A stretch of 64,000 nt of DNA from CAYNXB01 sp964401045 (GCA_964401045.1 CAYNXB010000009.1:1-64000), one strand, 5' to 3'; shown: positions 50,229 through 60,018, numbered from the stretch's first letter. Made by a program: numbers and translations. The notes: generated by a model not told the origin, from the sequence alone.

Positions 50229-52723
50229 CGCACCAGCTCGGCCAGCGCCGCGAACGCGCCGGTGGCTTGGCGCGGGTGCGGGGTGCCGCGATCCGGCTGG
50301 CGGTCCTTGCGCGGCGGGCGCCAGCTCCATTTCTCGGGCGCGGGCGGGCCGAACGCGCCGTCGGGTAACTTGCGCGCCTCCAGCGGGCGGAAGCCTGCGT
50401 CGCGCATCAGGGCGCGGAAGTTCTTGTCACCGAGGCCCATCGAGGTTCCCAGCGCGCGATCGACCACGAACGGTTTACGTCCGTTCTCGCGCTTGTCGTG
50501 TGCGGCGCGGAACAGCTTTTCCGCCATATCGATCCGTACCGCCTGGTTGCCCGCGCGGCGATAACCGGCCGGCAGCTGCCTGCCGCCGGCGATCACCGCT
50601 TGCATGCCTTCGTTGAGCAGGCGGCGGTCGAGCCCGATCACCCGGAACGCCTTGCGTGCCGCCGGTTTGAGCAAGGCCGGGGCGAACACGTCGAGCGTGC
50701 CGATCGTCACCCCCAGCTTGCGCAGCAGCGGCCGGCCTTCGGGTGGGACATGGACCAGCCCTGCGTGCTCGCGCGCGACCAAGCCGTGCCCGGCAACCAG
50801 CGTCAGCAGCAGGGCGCGCACTTCGCTTCCCGTCGCCTTGTCGCGCGCCGCTTCCTCGAGCGCGCGCAGGGGTGAGAGCGGGGCAAGTTGTGCCGCGAGC
50901 CAGCGATCGAGTCCCTCGGCCATCCGCGTACGCCGCGCCGGTTCGAGCATGCGCAGCTCCTTGGCGAGCTCGATCTTGGGGGCGCTCGTCAGCGGACCCG
51001 GGAGCAGTCGCGCAATCTCGCGTCCCTCGCGCACGATCGCTCCGTTTTCGAGCGCGAGCGTACCCAGCTCGCGCGCGACCAGCGCATCGGCCTGCTGGGC
51101 GAGCAGCTTGGGCATGTGCCGTTCGGCGGCGGCGAGCATCAGCTTGCGATCCTCGTGGCCAGCATTGACATCGACCACGAAGCGGAAGCCTTCGAGGTGG
51201 CCGATCGGATGATCCTCGACCGTGACCACGCCGCTCTCGTCGAGCGCCACTCGCAGCAGGTCGGCGTCCTTGCCCATCGTCTTGAGCAGCACCGCGGTGC
51301 GACGGTTGACGAAGCGCTCGGTCAGCCGCTTGTGCAGCGCGTCCGACAGCCGCGCTTCGGCGGCGCGGGCGCGCTCACCCATTTCATCGCGGGCGAGCAC
51401 CCAGTCGGGCCGCTGGCAGATGTACGACCAGCTGCGCACCGAGGCGATCCGCCCCTGCAGCGTGTCGATATCGCCCTGCGGCTGGTCGAGCTCGGCGACG
51501 CGTGCGGCTACGAAATCGGCACCGATGTGGCCGTCCCGAAGGTCGCGCCATAGCCGGGCGACGAAGCGGGAGTGCATTTCCACGCCTTGCTGGCGGAAGT
51601 CCGGCAGCTGGCACGCTTCCCAGAAGCGCCGGACTTGTGCGGGGCTGTCGACCGTCGCCGCAACGTCGGGGTCTTCCGCCAGGCGCTTGAGCACCGCCAG
51701 GTCGATCGCCTCGGGCGCGGCGGCCAGCGCCGCATGCTCGGGCCGGGCTTCGAGGTCGCCGATGAGGGTTTCGATGCTGTCGAGCCGTGGCTCGGGTTCG
51801 CGCCAATAGAGCCGCGCTATCGGTGCGAAGCGGTGTTCCTCGATCGCGTAGACTTCTTCGTCGGTGAACTCCGAACTTCCGTGCATGCCGGAGAGCGTGC
51901 CGAAGGTGCCATCCTTGTGGTGCCGCCCCGCGCGCCCGGCAATCTGTGCCATCTCCGCCGGGGTCAGCCGCCGCCGGCTGCGCCCGTCGAACTTGGCCAG
52001 GCTAGCGAAAGCGACGTGGGCCAGGTCGAGGTTGAGGCCCATGCCGATCGCATCGGTGGCGACGATGTAATCGACTTCGCCCGACTGGAACAATTCGACC
52101 TGGCGGTTGCGTGTCTCGGGGCTGAGCGCGCCCATCACCACTGCCGCGCCGCCGCGGAACCGGCGCAACATCTCGCCCAGCGCATAGACCTGCTCGGTCG
52201 AGAAGCCGACGATCGCCGAGCGCGGAGGCAGGCGTGAGAGCTTGGCGGTGCCCGAATGCTTCAGGGTCGAGAAACGCGGGCGGGTGGTGATCTCGGCCCT
52301 GGGGATCAGCGCCTTGACCATCGGCTCGAGCGTCGCCGAACCGAGCAGCATCGTCTCCTCGCGCCCGCGCGCGTTGAGCAGCCTGTCGGTAAAGATGTGC
52401 CCGCGCTCGCGGTCGGCGGCGAGCTGCGCCTCGTCGAGCGCGACGAACGCCAGGTCGCCGCCGTCTCTCGGCATCGCTTCGGCGGTGCACAGGAAGTAGC
52501 GCGCGTCCTTGGGCTGGATGCGCTGCTCGCCGGTGATCAGCGCCACCTGGCTCTCACCCTTGATCGCGCAGACCTTGTCGTAAACCTCACGCGCCAGCAG
52601 CCGCAGCGGGAAGCCGATCGCGCCGCTCGAATGACCGCACAGCCGCTCGATCGCGAGGTGGGTCTTGCCGGTGTTGGTCGGGCCGAGAACCGCCTTGACG
52701 GTGCCGGATTCGCGCGCGCTCAC
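50225..52723 (-). CDS. SUV3-like superfamily 2 RNA helicase
   Basis: About 832 residues. Walker A VLGPTNTGKTHLAIERL near the start, DEAQ in VALDEAQLAADRERGH, helicase C motifs VATDAIGMGLNLDLAHVAFASLAKFDG and QIAGRAGRHHKDGTFG, then long C-terminal domains as in mitochondrial SUV3 and its alphaproteobacterial relatives. The C-terminal third is basic and may bind RNA. GTG 52723 gives the shortest N-terminus before the P-loop; ATG 52780 is an alternative. It heads the S4-fdxA run. Confidence 0.88.
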   Translation of the reverse strand: MSARESGTVKAVLGPTNTGKTHLAIERLCGHSSGAIGFPLRLLAREVYDKVCAIKGESQVALITGEQRIQPKDARYFLCTAEAMPRDGGDLAFVALDEAQLAADRERGHIFTDRLLNARGREETMLLGSATLEPMVKALIPRAEITTRPRFSTLKHSGTAKLSRLPPRSAIVGFSTEQVYALGEMLRRFRGGAAVVMGALSPETRNRQVELFQSGEVDYIVATDAIGMGLNLDLAHVAFASLAKFDGRSRRRLTPAEMAQIAGRAGRHHKDGTFGTLSGMHGSSEFTDEEVYAIEEHRFAPIARLYWREPEPRLDSIETLIGDLEARPEHAALAAAPEAIDLAVLKRLAEDPDVAATVDSPAQVRRFWEACQLPDFRQQGVEMHSRFVARLWRDLRDGHIGADFVAARVAELDQPQGDIDTLQGRIASVRSWSYICQRPDWVLARDEMGERARAAEARLSDALHKRLTERFVNRRTAVLLKTMGKDADLLRVALDESGVVTVEDHPIGHLEGFRFVVDVNAGHEDRKLMLAAAERHMPKLLAQQADALVARELGTLALENGAIVREGREIARLLPGPLTSAPKIELAKELRMLEPARRTRMAEGLDRWLAAQLAPLSPLRALEEAARDKATGSEVRALLLTLVAGHGLVAREHAGLVHVPPEGRPLLRKLGVTIGTLDVFAPALLKPAARKAFRVIGLDRRLLNEGMQAVIAGGRQLPAGYRRAGNQAVRIDMAEKLFRAAHDKRENGRKPFVVDRALGTSMGLGDKNFRALMRDAGFRPLEARKLPDGAFGPPAPEKWSWRPPRKDRQPDRGTPHPRQATGAFAALAELVR

Positions 52724-52926
52724 GAAAACAGTGTGGGCTTCCAACGACCTATCCGCAACCTCCCGGCGGCATAAGTGCACGGCCTGCCGCGTCAGAGAGT
52801 CGGCTGGCCCGAAATTAGGCGGGCCTTAACTTTAATCGCGCATGGGCATCTGACAGGAAGCCAGCGGGATGGTCGCGCTCCCCTTTCGAGCCGCTCGAAA
52901 TGGCTGCGCGCCACTGGAGGACGAGT

Positions 52927-54570
52927 TTGTTCACTCCTCGCGACGGGGATTCGATACTGGACGGCGGCGGTGCGCACGCGGGCGCGCTGCACCTGTCGCT
53001 ATCGCTCGCGCTCGATCCGGGCGACTTCGCCGAGCCGGTTCGCTTCATCCGCCGCCCCACGATCGCCGACCGGCTCCTCGAATGGCGCGGCCAGGCCGAG
53101 GAAGCGCAAGTCCGGCTGTTCCGCCGCATCGAACAGGCCGATATCGCCCCGGATCTCGCGCAAGACATTGGCAGCGCGCGCTGGTTCCGCGGCGCGGCAA
53201 CGCTGTTGGGCCTCAGTGCCTTAGCGCTCGCCTTCTGGCCCGATTTCGCCCCGCTCGAAGCCGCGCAGCCGGTCAAGCTCGAAGCCGCGCAGCGCGACGA
53301 ATTCCGCAGCCAGATGATCATGCCTCTCGCGCTGGGCGCGGATAGCGGCCGCCACATGGGCGCAACCAGCGAAGTGGTGCCCCTCAAGGCCGCTCCCGAG
53401 CGCCCGCGCATCGAGATGGTGGCGACGCTTGCACAAGGCGACAGCTTCGGCCGCATGCTGGAGCGCGCCGGCGTCGGCAACGCCGAGGCGAGCCGGGTGG
53501 TAGACCTGATTTCGAACGCGATGCCGCTCGGCGACATTGCCGCCGGCACCAAGGTCGACATCGTGCTCGGCCGCCGCACCTCGCCGTCGACACCGCGCCC
53601 GATCGAATCGCTCAGCTTCCGTGCCCGCTTCGATCTCGATCTGGCGCTCGAACGGCGCGGCGGCGCGCTCGCGCTCGATCCGCGGCCGATCAAGGTCGAT
53701 TCGACTCCGCTGCGTATCACTGGCCGGGTCGGCGATAGCCTCTACCGTTCGGCGCGCGCCGCCGGCGCGCCGCCCAAGGCGGTGCAGCAGTATCTGCGCA
53801 CGCTCGGCCAGTACGTCGATCTCGATAGCGCGCTTGGCGCGAACGACCAGTTCGACCTGGTGGTGCAATACAAGCGCGCCGAAACCGGTGAGAGCGAAGT
53901 GGGGGACTTGCTCTACGCCGGCGTGACGCGCGGCGGAAAGCCGCGCACCCAGTTGATGAAATGGGGCAAGGACGGCCGCTTCTATGAAGCTTCGGGCGTC
54001 GGCGAGCAGCGCTCCGGACTGGTCGCGCCGGTCGCCAGCCGCGGCATCTCCTCGAACTACGGCCGCCGCCGCCATCCGATCCTCGGGTACAGCCGCATGC
54101 ACGCCGGGATCGACTTCCGCGCCAGCTACGGCCAGCCGATCTATGCAGTGCAGGACGGTACCGTGCAGTTCGCCGGCCGCCACGGCGGGCACGGCAACTT
54201 CGTCAAGCTGGCGCATGGCGGCGGGCTCGGCACCGGCTATGCGCACATGAGCCGTATCGCCGTGCGGCCCGGCCAGCATGTCAGCCGCGGGCAGGTGATC
54301 GGCTACGTTGGCTCGACCGGGCTCTCGACCGGTCCGCATCTCCACTACGAAATGTACAAGAACGGCAAGACGGTGAACCCGAGCAGCGTCCAGTTCGTCA
54401 ACCGAGCGCAGCTTGCGGGTGGCGAGCTGGCGAGCTTCAAGGCCCAGCTCGGGAAGCTGCAGCACATTGCACCCGGCGCGGCGCTGTCGCGGCTCGCTCC
54501 CGAACATGCCGCCACGGCTGAGCCGGTGCGCGAGATCGACCGCGTCGATCGCCCCAAGTCGATCGGCTGA
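52927..54570 (+). CDS. M23-family peptidoglycan endopeptidase
   Basis: A 547-residue protein with one membrane segment (about residues 88-105, FRGAATLLGLSALALAFWPD), a middle SPOR/OapA-like region (TLAQGDSFGRMLERAGV), and a C-terminal LytM domain with His392 and Asp396 (HAGIDF) and His471, His473 (PHLHYE) as Zn site. Likely cuts cross-links or acts as a division-related activator. TTG 52927 has GGAGG six bases upstream and is preferred over ATG 52900. Confidence 0.92.
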   Translation: MFTPRDGDSILDGGGAHAGALHLSLSLALDPGDFAEPVRFIRRPTIADRLLEWRGQAEEAQVRLFRRIEQADIAPDLAQDIGSARWFRGAATLLGLSALALAFWPDFAPLEAAQPVKLEAAQRDEFRSQMIMPLALGADSGRHMGATSEVVPLKAAPERPRIEMVATLAQGDSFGRMLERAGVGNAEASRVVDLISNAMPLGDIAAGTKVDIVLGRRTSPSTPRPIESLSFRARFDLDLALERRGGALALDPRPIKVDSTPLRITGRVGDSLYRSARAAGAPPKAVQQYLRTLGQYVDLDSALGANDQFDLVVQYKRAETGESEVGDLLYAGVTRGGKPRTQLMKWGKDGRFYEASGVGEQRSGLVAPVASRGISSNYGRRRHPILGYSRMHAGIDFRASYGQPIYAVQDGTVQFAGRHGGHGNFVKLAHGGGLGTGYAHMSRIAVRPGQHVSRGQVIGYVGSTGLSTGPHLHYEMYKNGKTVNPSSVQFVNRAQLAGGELASFKAQLGKLQHIAPGAALSRLAPEHAATAEPVREIDRVDRPKSIG

Positions 54571-54618
54571 CGCCGCGGCAATTGCGGTAAGTCGGGAATT
54601 ACGGCAGGAGGCGCGCCG

Positions 54619-55623
54619 ATGAGCCGCCCTACTTCTTCCTACCCCGCGCTGCGCATGCGCCGCACCCGCGTCGCCGGGTGGAGCCGCGCGCTCCACCGTG
54701 AAACGGTACTGACCCCGGCAGACCTGATATGGCCGCTGTTCGTCACCGAAGGCTCGGGAATCGAGCAACCGGTCGCGTCCCTGCCGGGCGTATCGCGCTG
54801 GTCTGTCGATGGGATCGCCGCGCGGGCGAAGGAAGCCGTTGCGCTTGGCATCCCGTGCCTGGCGCTGTTCCCCAACACGCCGGCTGCCAGGCGCTCGGAC
54901 GATGGCGCGGAAGCGCTCTCGCCGGACAATCTCATGTGCCGCGCGATCAAAGCTATCCGCGATGCATGCGGCGATGACATCGGCGTGCTCACCGACGTCG
55001 CGCTCGATCCCTATACCAGCCACGGCCAGGACGGGCTGATCGACGCTGATGGCTACGTGATCAACGACGATACCGTCGCCATGCTCGTGGATCAGGCGAT
55101 CAACCAGGCCGAGGCCGGGGCCGACATCATCGCCCCGTCGGACATGATGGACGGGCGGGTGAAGGCGATCCGCATGGCGCTGGAGATGGGCGGCCACGTC
55201 AACGTCCAGATCATGGCCTATGCCGCGAAATACGCCTCGGCGTTCTACGGCCCGTTCCGCGATGCCGTCGGTTCCTCGGGCGTGCTCAAGGGCGACAAGA
55301 AGAGCTACCAGATGGACCCCGCGAATAGCGAGGAAGCGCTGCGCGAGGTTGCGCTCGACATCGCCGAGGGGGCGGACAGCGTGATGGTCAAGCCGGGCCT
55401 GCCCTATCTCGACATCGTCCGCCGGGTGAAGGAGCGGTTCGAAGTGCCGGTGTTCGCCTATCAGGTGAGCGGCGAGTACGCGATGCTCGAAGCCGCCGCG
55501 GCCGTCGGCGCGGGGGACCGTGAGGCGCTGGTGCTCGAGACGCTGACCGCGTTCAAGCGCGCGGGCTGTTCTGGCGTGCTGACCTATCACGCGCCGCTCG
55601 CCGCCAGACTGCTGAATGGCTGA
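54619..55623 (+). CDS. hemB: Porphobilinogen synthase (ALAD)
   Basis: A 334-residue enzyme joining two ALA molecules into porphobilinogen. The catalytic Lys lies in MVKPGLPYLD and the other in the KGDKKSYQMDPAN region. The metal segment reads DVALDPYTSHGQDG with Asp instead of the Cys cluster, the pattern of Mg-dependent ALAD. Overlaps the GNAT gene by 8 nt. Confidence 0.96.
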   Translation: MSRPTSSYPALRMRRTRVAGWSRALHRETVLTPADLIWPLFVTEGSGIEQPVASLPGVSRWSVDGIAARAKEAVALGIPCLALFPNTPAARRSDDGAEALSPDNLMCRAIKAIRDACGDDIGVLTDVALDPYTSHGQDGLIDADGYVINDDTVAMLVDQAINQAEAGADIIAPSDMMDGRVKAIRMALEMGGHVNVQIMAYAAKYASAFYGPFRDAVGSSGVLKGDKKSYQMDPANSEEALREVALDIAEGADSVMVKPGLPYLDIVRRVKERFEVPVFAYQVSGEYAMLEAAAAVGAGDREALVLETLTAFKRAGCSGVLTYHAPLAARLLNG

Positions 55624-56191
55624 GGCGGAAGGCCAGGTCGTCGTCGAGACCGGGCGGCTGGTATTGCGCCGCGAACTGCCGGGCGATCTGGCGATCTGGC
55701 TCGCGCACATGAACACCCCTGAGGTGATGGAGTGCACCGGCGGGGTAAAGACCGTCGACGAGATCAAGGACAGCTTCGCGAAGATGGCTACAGCTGCCGA
55801 CGCGGGTGAGCCGACGTTCCATTTCGTGGCGCTGAGGCCAGGTGGCCCGCTGATCGGCAAGTGCGGCCTCTCCCCCATCGACAGCGCGGTGGCGCCCGAC
55901 GAGCTCAGGGGCGCGGTGCAGGTCGGCTGGTCGCTGCGCGCCGACTGCTGGGGCAAGGGCTATGCCCGCGAAGCCGCGCAAGCCGCGTTCGTGCTCGCTT
56001 TCGAGCATTTCGGCCTGGCGCGGATCTACGCGCAGACATCCGGGCGTAACGCCGCGTCATGGGGCCTGATGGAGCGGCTCGGTATGCGCCGGCGCGCCGA
56101 TCTCGATTATCCCGATCCCGAATATCCACCCGAGGACAACCCGACGATGGTCTACGCGATCACGCGCGACGAATGGCAGGCAAAGCGATGA
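55616..56191 (+). CDS. GNAT acetyltransferase (RimJ/RimL-like)
   Basis: A 191-residue acetyltransferase: TGRLVLRRELPGDLA N-terminus, acetyl-CoA loop WGKGYAREAAQAAFVLAFEHFGLARIYAQT, NAASWGLMERLGMRRRAD and the HDENPEYPPED-like end. Of the RimJ/RimL group; target unknown. Confidence 0.88.
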   Translation: MAEAEGQVVVETGRLVLRRELPGDLAIWLAHMNTPEVMECTGGVKTVDEIKDSFAKMATAADAGEPTFHFVALRPGGPLIGKCGLSPIDSAVAPDELRGAVQVGWSLRADCWGKGYAREAAQAAFVLAFEHFGLARIYAQTSGRNAASWGLMERLGMRRRADLDYPDPEYPPEDNPTMVYAITRDEWQAKR

Positions 56192-56763
56192 CGAGCGAAC
56201 GTTTCCCCGGCGCGACCATCCTGCCGCTCCATGGCAAGGCGCCGCGAATTCACGAGACCGCGTTTGTCGCCCCCGGGTGCCGCATCATCGGCGACGTCGA
56301 GATCGGGCCGGAAGCGAGCGTGTGGTACAACTGCGTAATCCGCGCCGACGTGAACCGAATCGTGATCGGCGCGCGCACCAACGTGCAGGATGGCACGGTG
56401 ATCCATTGCGAGAGCCCGTCGCCATCGCATCCCGATGGCTTCCCGACCCTGATCGGCGACGACGTGCTGATCGGCCACATGGCGATGGTCCACGGCTGCG
56501 TGCTGGAGGACCGCGCGTTCGTCGGCCTCGGTGCGATCGTCATGGACGGCTGCCGCATCGGCCCGAACGCGATGCTTGGGGCAGGGGCGATGCTGACTTC
56601 GGGCAAGACGATGGCTGCGGGGGAGTTGTGGGTCGGCCGTCCGGCAAAGCTGGTGCGCGAACTGCCCGAAACGGCGATCGAAGGGATGCACGCGGGGGTT
56701 TCGCACTATGTCGAGAACGCCCGGCATCATGCCGCCGCCCTTAATGGCCAGACCGAAAGCTGA
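56188..56763 (+). CDS. Gamma-class carbonic anhydrase-like protein
   Basis: A 191-residue left-handed beta-helix protein with hexapeptide repeats (VAPGCRIIGDVEIGPEASVWYNCVIRAD). Metal-ligand His residues are in VIHCESP, LIGHMAMVHGC. Of the gamma-CA/PaaY/YrdA group; activity not certain. ATGA overlap with the GNAT gene. Confidence 0.9.
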   Translation: MTSERFPGATILPLHGKAPRIHETAFVAPGCRIIGDVEIGPEASVWYNCVIRADVNRIVIGARTNVQDGTVIHCESPSPSHPDGFPTLIGDDVLIGHMAMVHGCVLEDRAFVGLGAIVMDGCRIGPNAMLGAGAMLTSGKTMAAGELWVGRPAKLVRELPETAIEGMHAGVSHYVENARHHAAALNGQTES

Positions 56764-57025
56764 TCTTCCGCCCGCGCAGGCCGTCCGCGCCCTGGCCGAC
56801 GGGGAAGGGCGGCTGGCGCTGCGCGTCACGCCGGGCGCGCGCTCCGAAAGCATCGCGATCGAGGATGGGCGGCTGCTGGTGAAAGTCCGCGCCAAGCCGC
56901 AAGACGGTGCGGCCAACGCAGCGGTGCTTACGCTGCTTGCCGAGGCCTTGGGGATTGCGACGTCAAGGCTTCGCTTGTTGCGCGGCGCGACTTCCCGCGA
57001 GAAGCTGGTCGGGATTGAAGATTAG
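56744..57025 (+). CDS. DUF167/YggU-family protein
   Basis: A 93-residue UPF0235 protein: LALRVTPGARSESI, KVRAKPQDGAANAAVLTLLAEALG, RLLRGATSREKLVGI. Function unknown. ATG 56744 chosen; ATG 56729 possible. It overlaps the end of the carbonic anhydrase gene by 20 nt and the end of the convergent SulP gene by 4 nt. Confidence 0.88.
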   Translation: MARPKADLPPAQAVRALADGEGRLALRVTPGARSESIAIEDGRLLVKVRAKPQDGAANAAVLTLLAEALGIATSRLRLLRGATSREKLVGIED

Positions 57026-58308
57026 GGCTCGGGTGGGCGCCAGGGGTCGGCCCGCAACCGGTTTTCTCGCAGCTTGAGTGCCAGCCCCACCGCAACGCCC
57101 ACCCCGATTGCCACGGGAAGGCTGGCGAGAACCGTCAGTAGCAGGGTCAACACCAACAGGATGCGCTGGCTCACAGGCGCGGCCCAGTAGAGCTTCCACT
57201 TGTGCGGTTCGCTCATGTTCCAGGCGGTCATCATCAGTAGCGCCGCAAGCGCCGGCATTGCGAGGTAACCGGCGAGCGGCGCGGCCACGAGCAGGACCAG
57301 CAGAATTACCAACGCATGGACTATGCCGGCGACCGGCGTCTTGCCCCCCGCCCGCACGTTGGTCGCGGTGCGGGCGATCGCCCCGGTCGCCGGCAGACCG
57401 CCGAATAGCGCCGAGCCGACGTTCGCCACGCCCTGGGCGAGTACTTCGGCGTTCGGCCGGTGGTGTCCACCGATCATCCGGTCTGCAACCATTGCCGAGA
57501 GGAGTGATTCGATCGCCGCGAGAAAGGCGATGGTGAAGGCCGAAGGCATCAATTCGGCGATGCGCGATCCGGTCACGACTGGAAACGATGGCATCGGCAA
57601 TCCACGCGGAAGATCACCGTATTGCGACGCGATCGTCGCGACCGGAAGCACGAGCGCCGCGGCCATGACCGAAACCAGCACTGTTCCCAATAGCTGATCG
57701 GGCCCGCGGGGCAGCAGCCTGCGGACCGCGACGATCGCGATCAGCGTGCCTGCGCCGGCGGCCAGCGCCACCCAGTTGGCTGATGCCCTTGCATCCCACA
57801 GCACCGCCATCTTGGGCAGGAAATCGGCCGGCAGATTGTCCACCTGAATTCCGACGAAATCCTTGAGCTGGCTTGCGGCAATGACGATCGCGATGCCGAT
57901 GGTGAAACCGTTGACCACCGCCTCCGGCACATAGGCGATCAGGTTGCCCACCCGCAGCAGGCCGGCAACGACAAGGATAACGCCCGCCATCAGCGTCGCC
58001 AGCACCAGTCCGTCGTAGCCGTGCTGGGCGATGACCGCATAAACCACCACTATGAACGCGCCGGTCGGTCCGCCGATCTGCACACGGCTGCCCCCGAGCG
58101 CCGAGATCAGGAACCCCGCGACGACCGCCGTAACCAGCCCCTGGGCCGGCGGAGCGCCCGAGGCGATGGCAATGGCGATGCTGAGCGGCATCGCGACCAG
58201 CGCGACGCTGACTCCGGCGAACAAGTCCCCCACGAACAGTCGCGGCGTATAGTCCGGAAGTGTCGTTAGCAGTTTGGGTTTCACCGCCCGTGCAATAGGA
58301 CCGCGCAC
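57022..58308 (-). CDS. SulP-family anion transporter without STAS domain
   Basis: A 428-residue membrane protein with about 11-14 helices. DLFAGVSVALVAMPLSIAIAIASGAPPAQGL, GGSRVQIGGPTGAFIVVV, and VANVGSALFGGLPATGAIARTATNVRAG are SulP signatures. It ends shortly after the last helix (LRADPWRPPEP), so the usual STAS domain is missing. Moves sulfate, bicarbonate or another anion. 19 bp after the ligase gene. Confidence 0.9.
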   Translation of the reverse strand: MRGPIARAVKPKLLTTLPDYTPRLFVGDLFAGVSVALVAMPLSIAIAIASGAPPAQGLVTAVVAGFLISALGGSRVQIGGPTGAFIVVVYAVIAQHGYDGLVLATLMAGVILVVAGLLRVGNLIAYVPEAVVNGFTIGIAIVIAASQLKDFVGIQVDNLPADFLPKMAVLWDARASANWVALAAGAGTLIAIVAVRRLLPRGPDQLLGTVLVSVMAAALVLPVATIASQYGDLPRGLPMPSFPVVTGSRIAELMPSAFTIAFLAAIESLLSAMVADRMIGGHHRPNAEVLAQGVANVGSALFGGLPATGAIARTATNVRAGGKTPVAGIVHALVILLVLLVAAPLAGYLAMPALAALLMMTAWNMSEPHKWKLYWAAPVSQRILLVLTLLLTVLASLPVAIGVGVAVGLALKLRENRLRADPWRPPEP

Positions 58309-58327
58309 CGTGGCAGTGCAACATTCG

Positions 58328-59923
58328 TCAATCGCGGATCAGAGCTTGTAACGCTTCGATTCGGTCGGCCTCGTGCGCAGGCTTGTCCCAGCGGATGCGG
58401 TGGATGCGCGGAAACCGCATCGCGAGGCCCGACTTGTGGCGCTTGCTGCCATGGACGCTGTCGAACGCGACTTCGAACACCAGGCTTTTGTCAGTCTCCC
58501 GCACCGGGCCAAAGCGGTTGACGGTGTGGTTGCGGACATAGCGGTCGAGTTGCTTCAGCTCCTCGTCGGTGAAGCCGAAGTAGGCCTTGCCCACGGGGAG
58601 CAGTTCGGCGCCCTTGTCGGGATCGCCGTCCCAGCACCCGAAGGTGTAGTCCGAATAGAACGAGCTGCGCTTGCCGCTGCCGCGCTGGGCGTACATCAGT
58701 ACGCAGTCGATCAGCAGCGGGTCGCGCTTCCATTTGTACCACAAACCGGTGCGGCGGCCGGCGATGTAGGGCGAATCGCGGCGCTTGAGCATCAACCCCT
58801 CGATCGCGTCGTCGCGCGCCCCTTCGCGGATCTTGCCGAGTTCGGCGAAGTCGGCGGCTTCGACCACTTGCGAAAGGTCGAACCGCTCGGCGGGGAGGCG
58901 CGGCATCAGCGCTTCGAGCCGCGCCCGGCGTTCGCTCCATGGCAATTCGCGCAGATCCTCGCCGTCGAGGATCAGCACGTCGTAGAGCCGCACGAATGCG
59001 GGATATTCGGCGAGCATCTTGGCCGAGACGGTCTTGCGGCCGAGGCGCTGCTGGAGCGCGTTGAAGCTTGCTGCGCCGCCGGCTTCGCCGCCCTGATGGC
59101 TTCCGCGCACCAGCAATTCGCCGTCGAGTACCGCGGGGATCGCCAGCGCCCTGGCCATCTCGGGAAAAGTGCCCGTGACATCATCGCCCGAGCGCGAATA
59201 GACTTTGGTTTCGCCGCCCAGGTGCACGAGCTGGACGCGGATGCCGTCCCACTTCCACTCGGCCGCATAGTCCGCAAGATCGACCTCCCCGTCCTCCAGC
59301 GGATGGGCGAGCATGAACGGGCGGAACAGCGGCAGCTCGCTGTTGTCGGGCGGCAGCGCGCCCTCGGCTGCCCAGGCGAACAGCGGCTCGTAGGGCGGGG
59401 CCAGTCCGTGCCAGTATTCCTCGACATCCTCGACCGAGACTTCAAACGCCTGCGCGAACGCGACCTTGGCGAGCCGCGCGGAAATGCCGATCCGCATCGC
59501 CCCGGTGGCAAGCTTGAGAAGCGCGTAGCGGCCCGAGGGATCGAGCCGGTCGAGCAGCCGGGGCAGCTCACTCAGCACACTTGCCCGGGTCATCCCGGCG
59601 AGCGTCTCGACCGCCTCGCTGACCGTGGGCGGCGGCATGACGCCGCCAGTGGGCTCGGGCCACAGCAGACTCGCGGTCTCGGCCGTGTCGCCGACGAAAT
59701 CGCGCGACAAGGCCCAGAGTATCGGATCGACCCGTTCGGACAGCAGGTTGCGCACGGTCGAGCTCTTGACCGCGGAGAAGTTCAGCCCGTCGGTCAGCGC
59801 GGCGAGCGCCCAGCCGCGATCGGGATCGGGCGTCTCGCGCAAGTAGTGCGCGATCAGCGCCAGCTTGGCGTTGCGGCTGGATGTGTAGACCAACCGATCG
59901 ACGAGGGCGGCGAATCTTTGCAT
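58328..59923 (-). CDS. ATP-dependent DNA ligase of the ligase-associated cluster
   Basis: A 531-residue ligase: N-terminal helical domain (MQRFAALVDRLVYTSSRNAK), nucleotidyltransferase with Lys224 in EWKWDGIRVQ (KxDG), SGDDVTGTFPEM, EGLMLKRRDSPY, then an OB domain (WYKWKRDPLLIDCVLMYAQRG). It belongs to the repair-type (LigC/LigD-fold) branch that pairs with an MBL exonuclease and an Lhr-type helicase in other genomes. Here the exonuclease is upstream and no helicase is present. The N-terminal 58 residues map to the DNA-binding domain. Confidence 0.9.
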   Translation of the reverse strand: MQRFAALVDRLVYTSSRNAKLALIAHYLRETPDPDRGWALAALTDGLNFSAVKSSTVRNLLSERVDPILWALSRDFVGDTAETASLLWPEPTGGVMPPPTVSEAVETLAGMTRASVLSELPRLLDRLDPSGRYALLKLATGAMRIGISARLAKVAFAQAFEVSVEDVEEYWHGLAPPYEPLFAWAAEGALPPDNSELPLFRPFMLAHPLEDGEVDLADYAAEWKWDGIRVQLVHLGGETKVYSRSGDDVTGTFPEMARALAIPAVLDGELLVRGSHQGGEAGGAASFNALQQRLGRKTVSAKMLAEYPAFVRLYDVLILDGEDLRELPWSERRARLEALMPRLPAERFDLSQVVEAADFAELGKIREGARDDAIEGLMLKRRDSPYIAGRRTGLWYKWKRDPLLIDCVLMYAQRGSGKRSSFYSDYTFGCWDGDPDKGAELLPVGKAYFGFTDEELKQLDRYVRNHTVNRFGPVRETDKSLVFEVAFDSVHGSKRHKSGLAMRFPRIHRIRWDKPAHEADRIEALQALIRD

Positions 59924-59934
59924 CCCTAGACCCC

Positions 59935-60018
59935 CTCGCACTGGGCCTGTCGAAGCACCGCTTTTTCCTGGATGTGGCGCTCGAAGAATGGGCGGCCCTT
60001 CGACAGGCCAAGGGCGAG
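59935..60018. repeat. Palindromic intergenic repeat (sphingomonad type)
   Basis: Arms 59935-59955 and 59998-60018 are inverted (21 bp, two mismatches; core GGCCTGTCGAAG). The 84-bp unit fills the gap between the exonuclease and ligase genes. The CTGTCGAAG/CTTCGACAG core resembles a short repeat scattered in many Sphingomonadales genomes, from memory. Confidence 0.6.

Noticed and set aside
53221..55956. A 911-codon open frame on the minus strand across the M23 peptidase, hemB and GNAT genes
   Set aside because: It mirrors three well-supported plus-strand genes; long antisense frames are common at this GC content, and its translation is Arg/His/Asp-rich without any domain.
58373..59929. A 518-codon plus-strand frame over the DNA ligase
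   Set aside because: Shadow of the ligase, which has all its catalytic motifs on the other strand.
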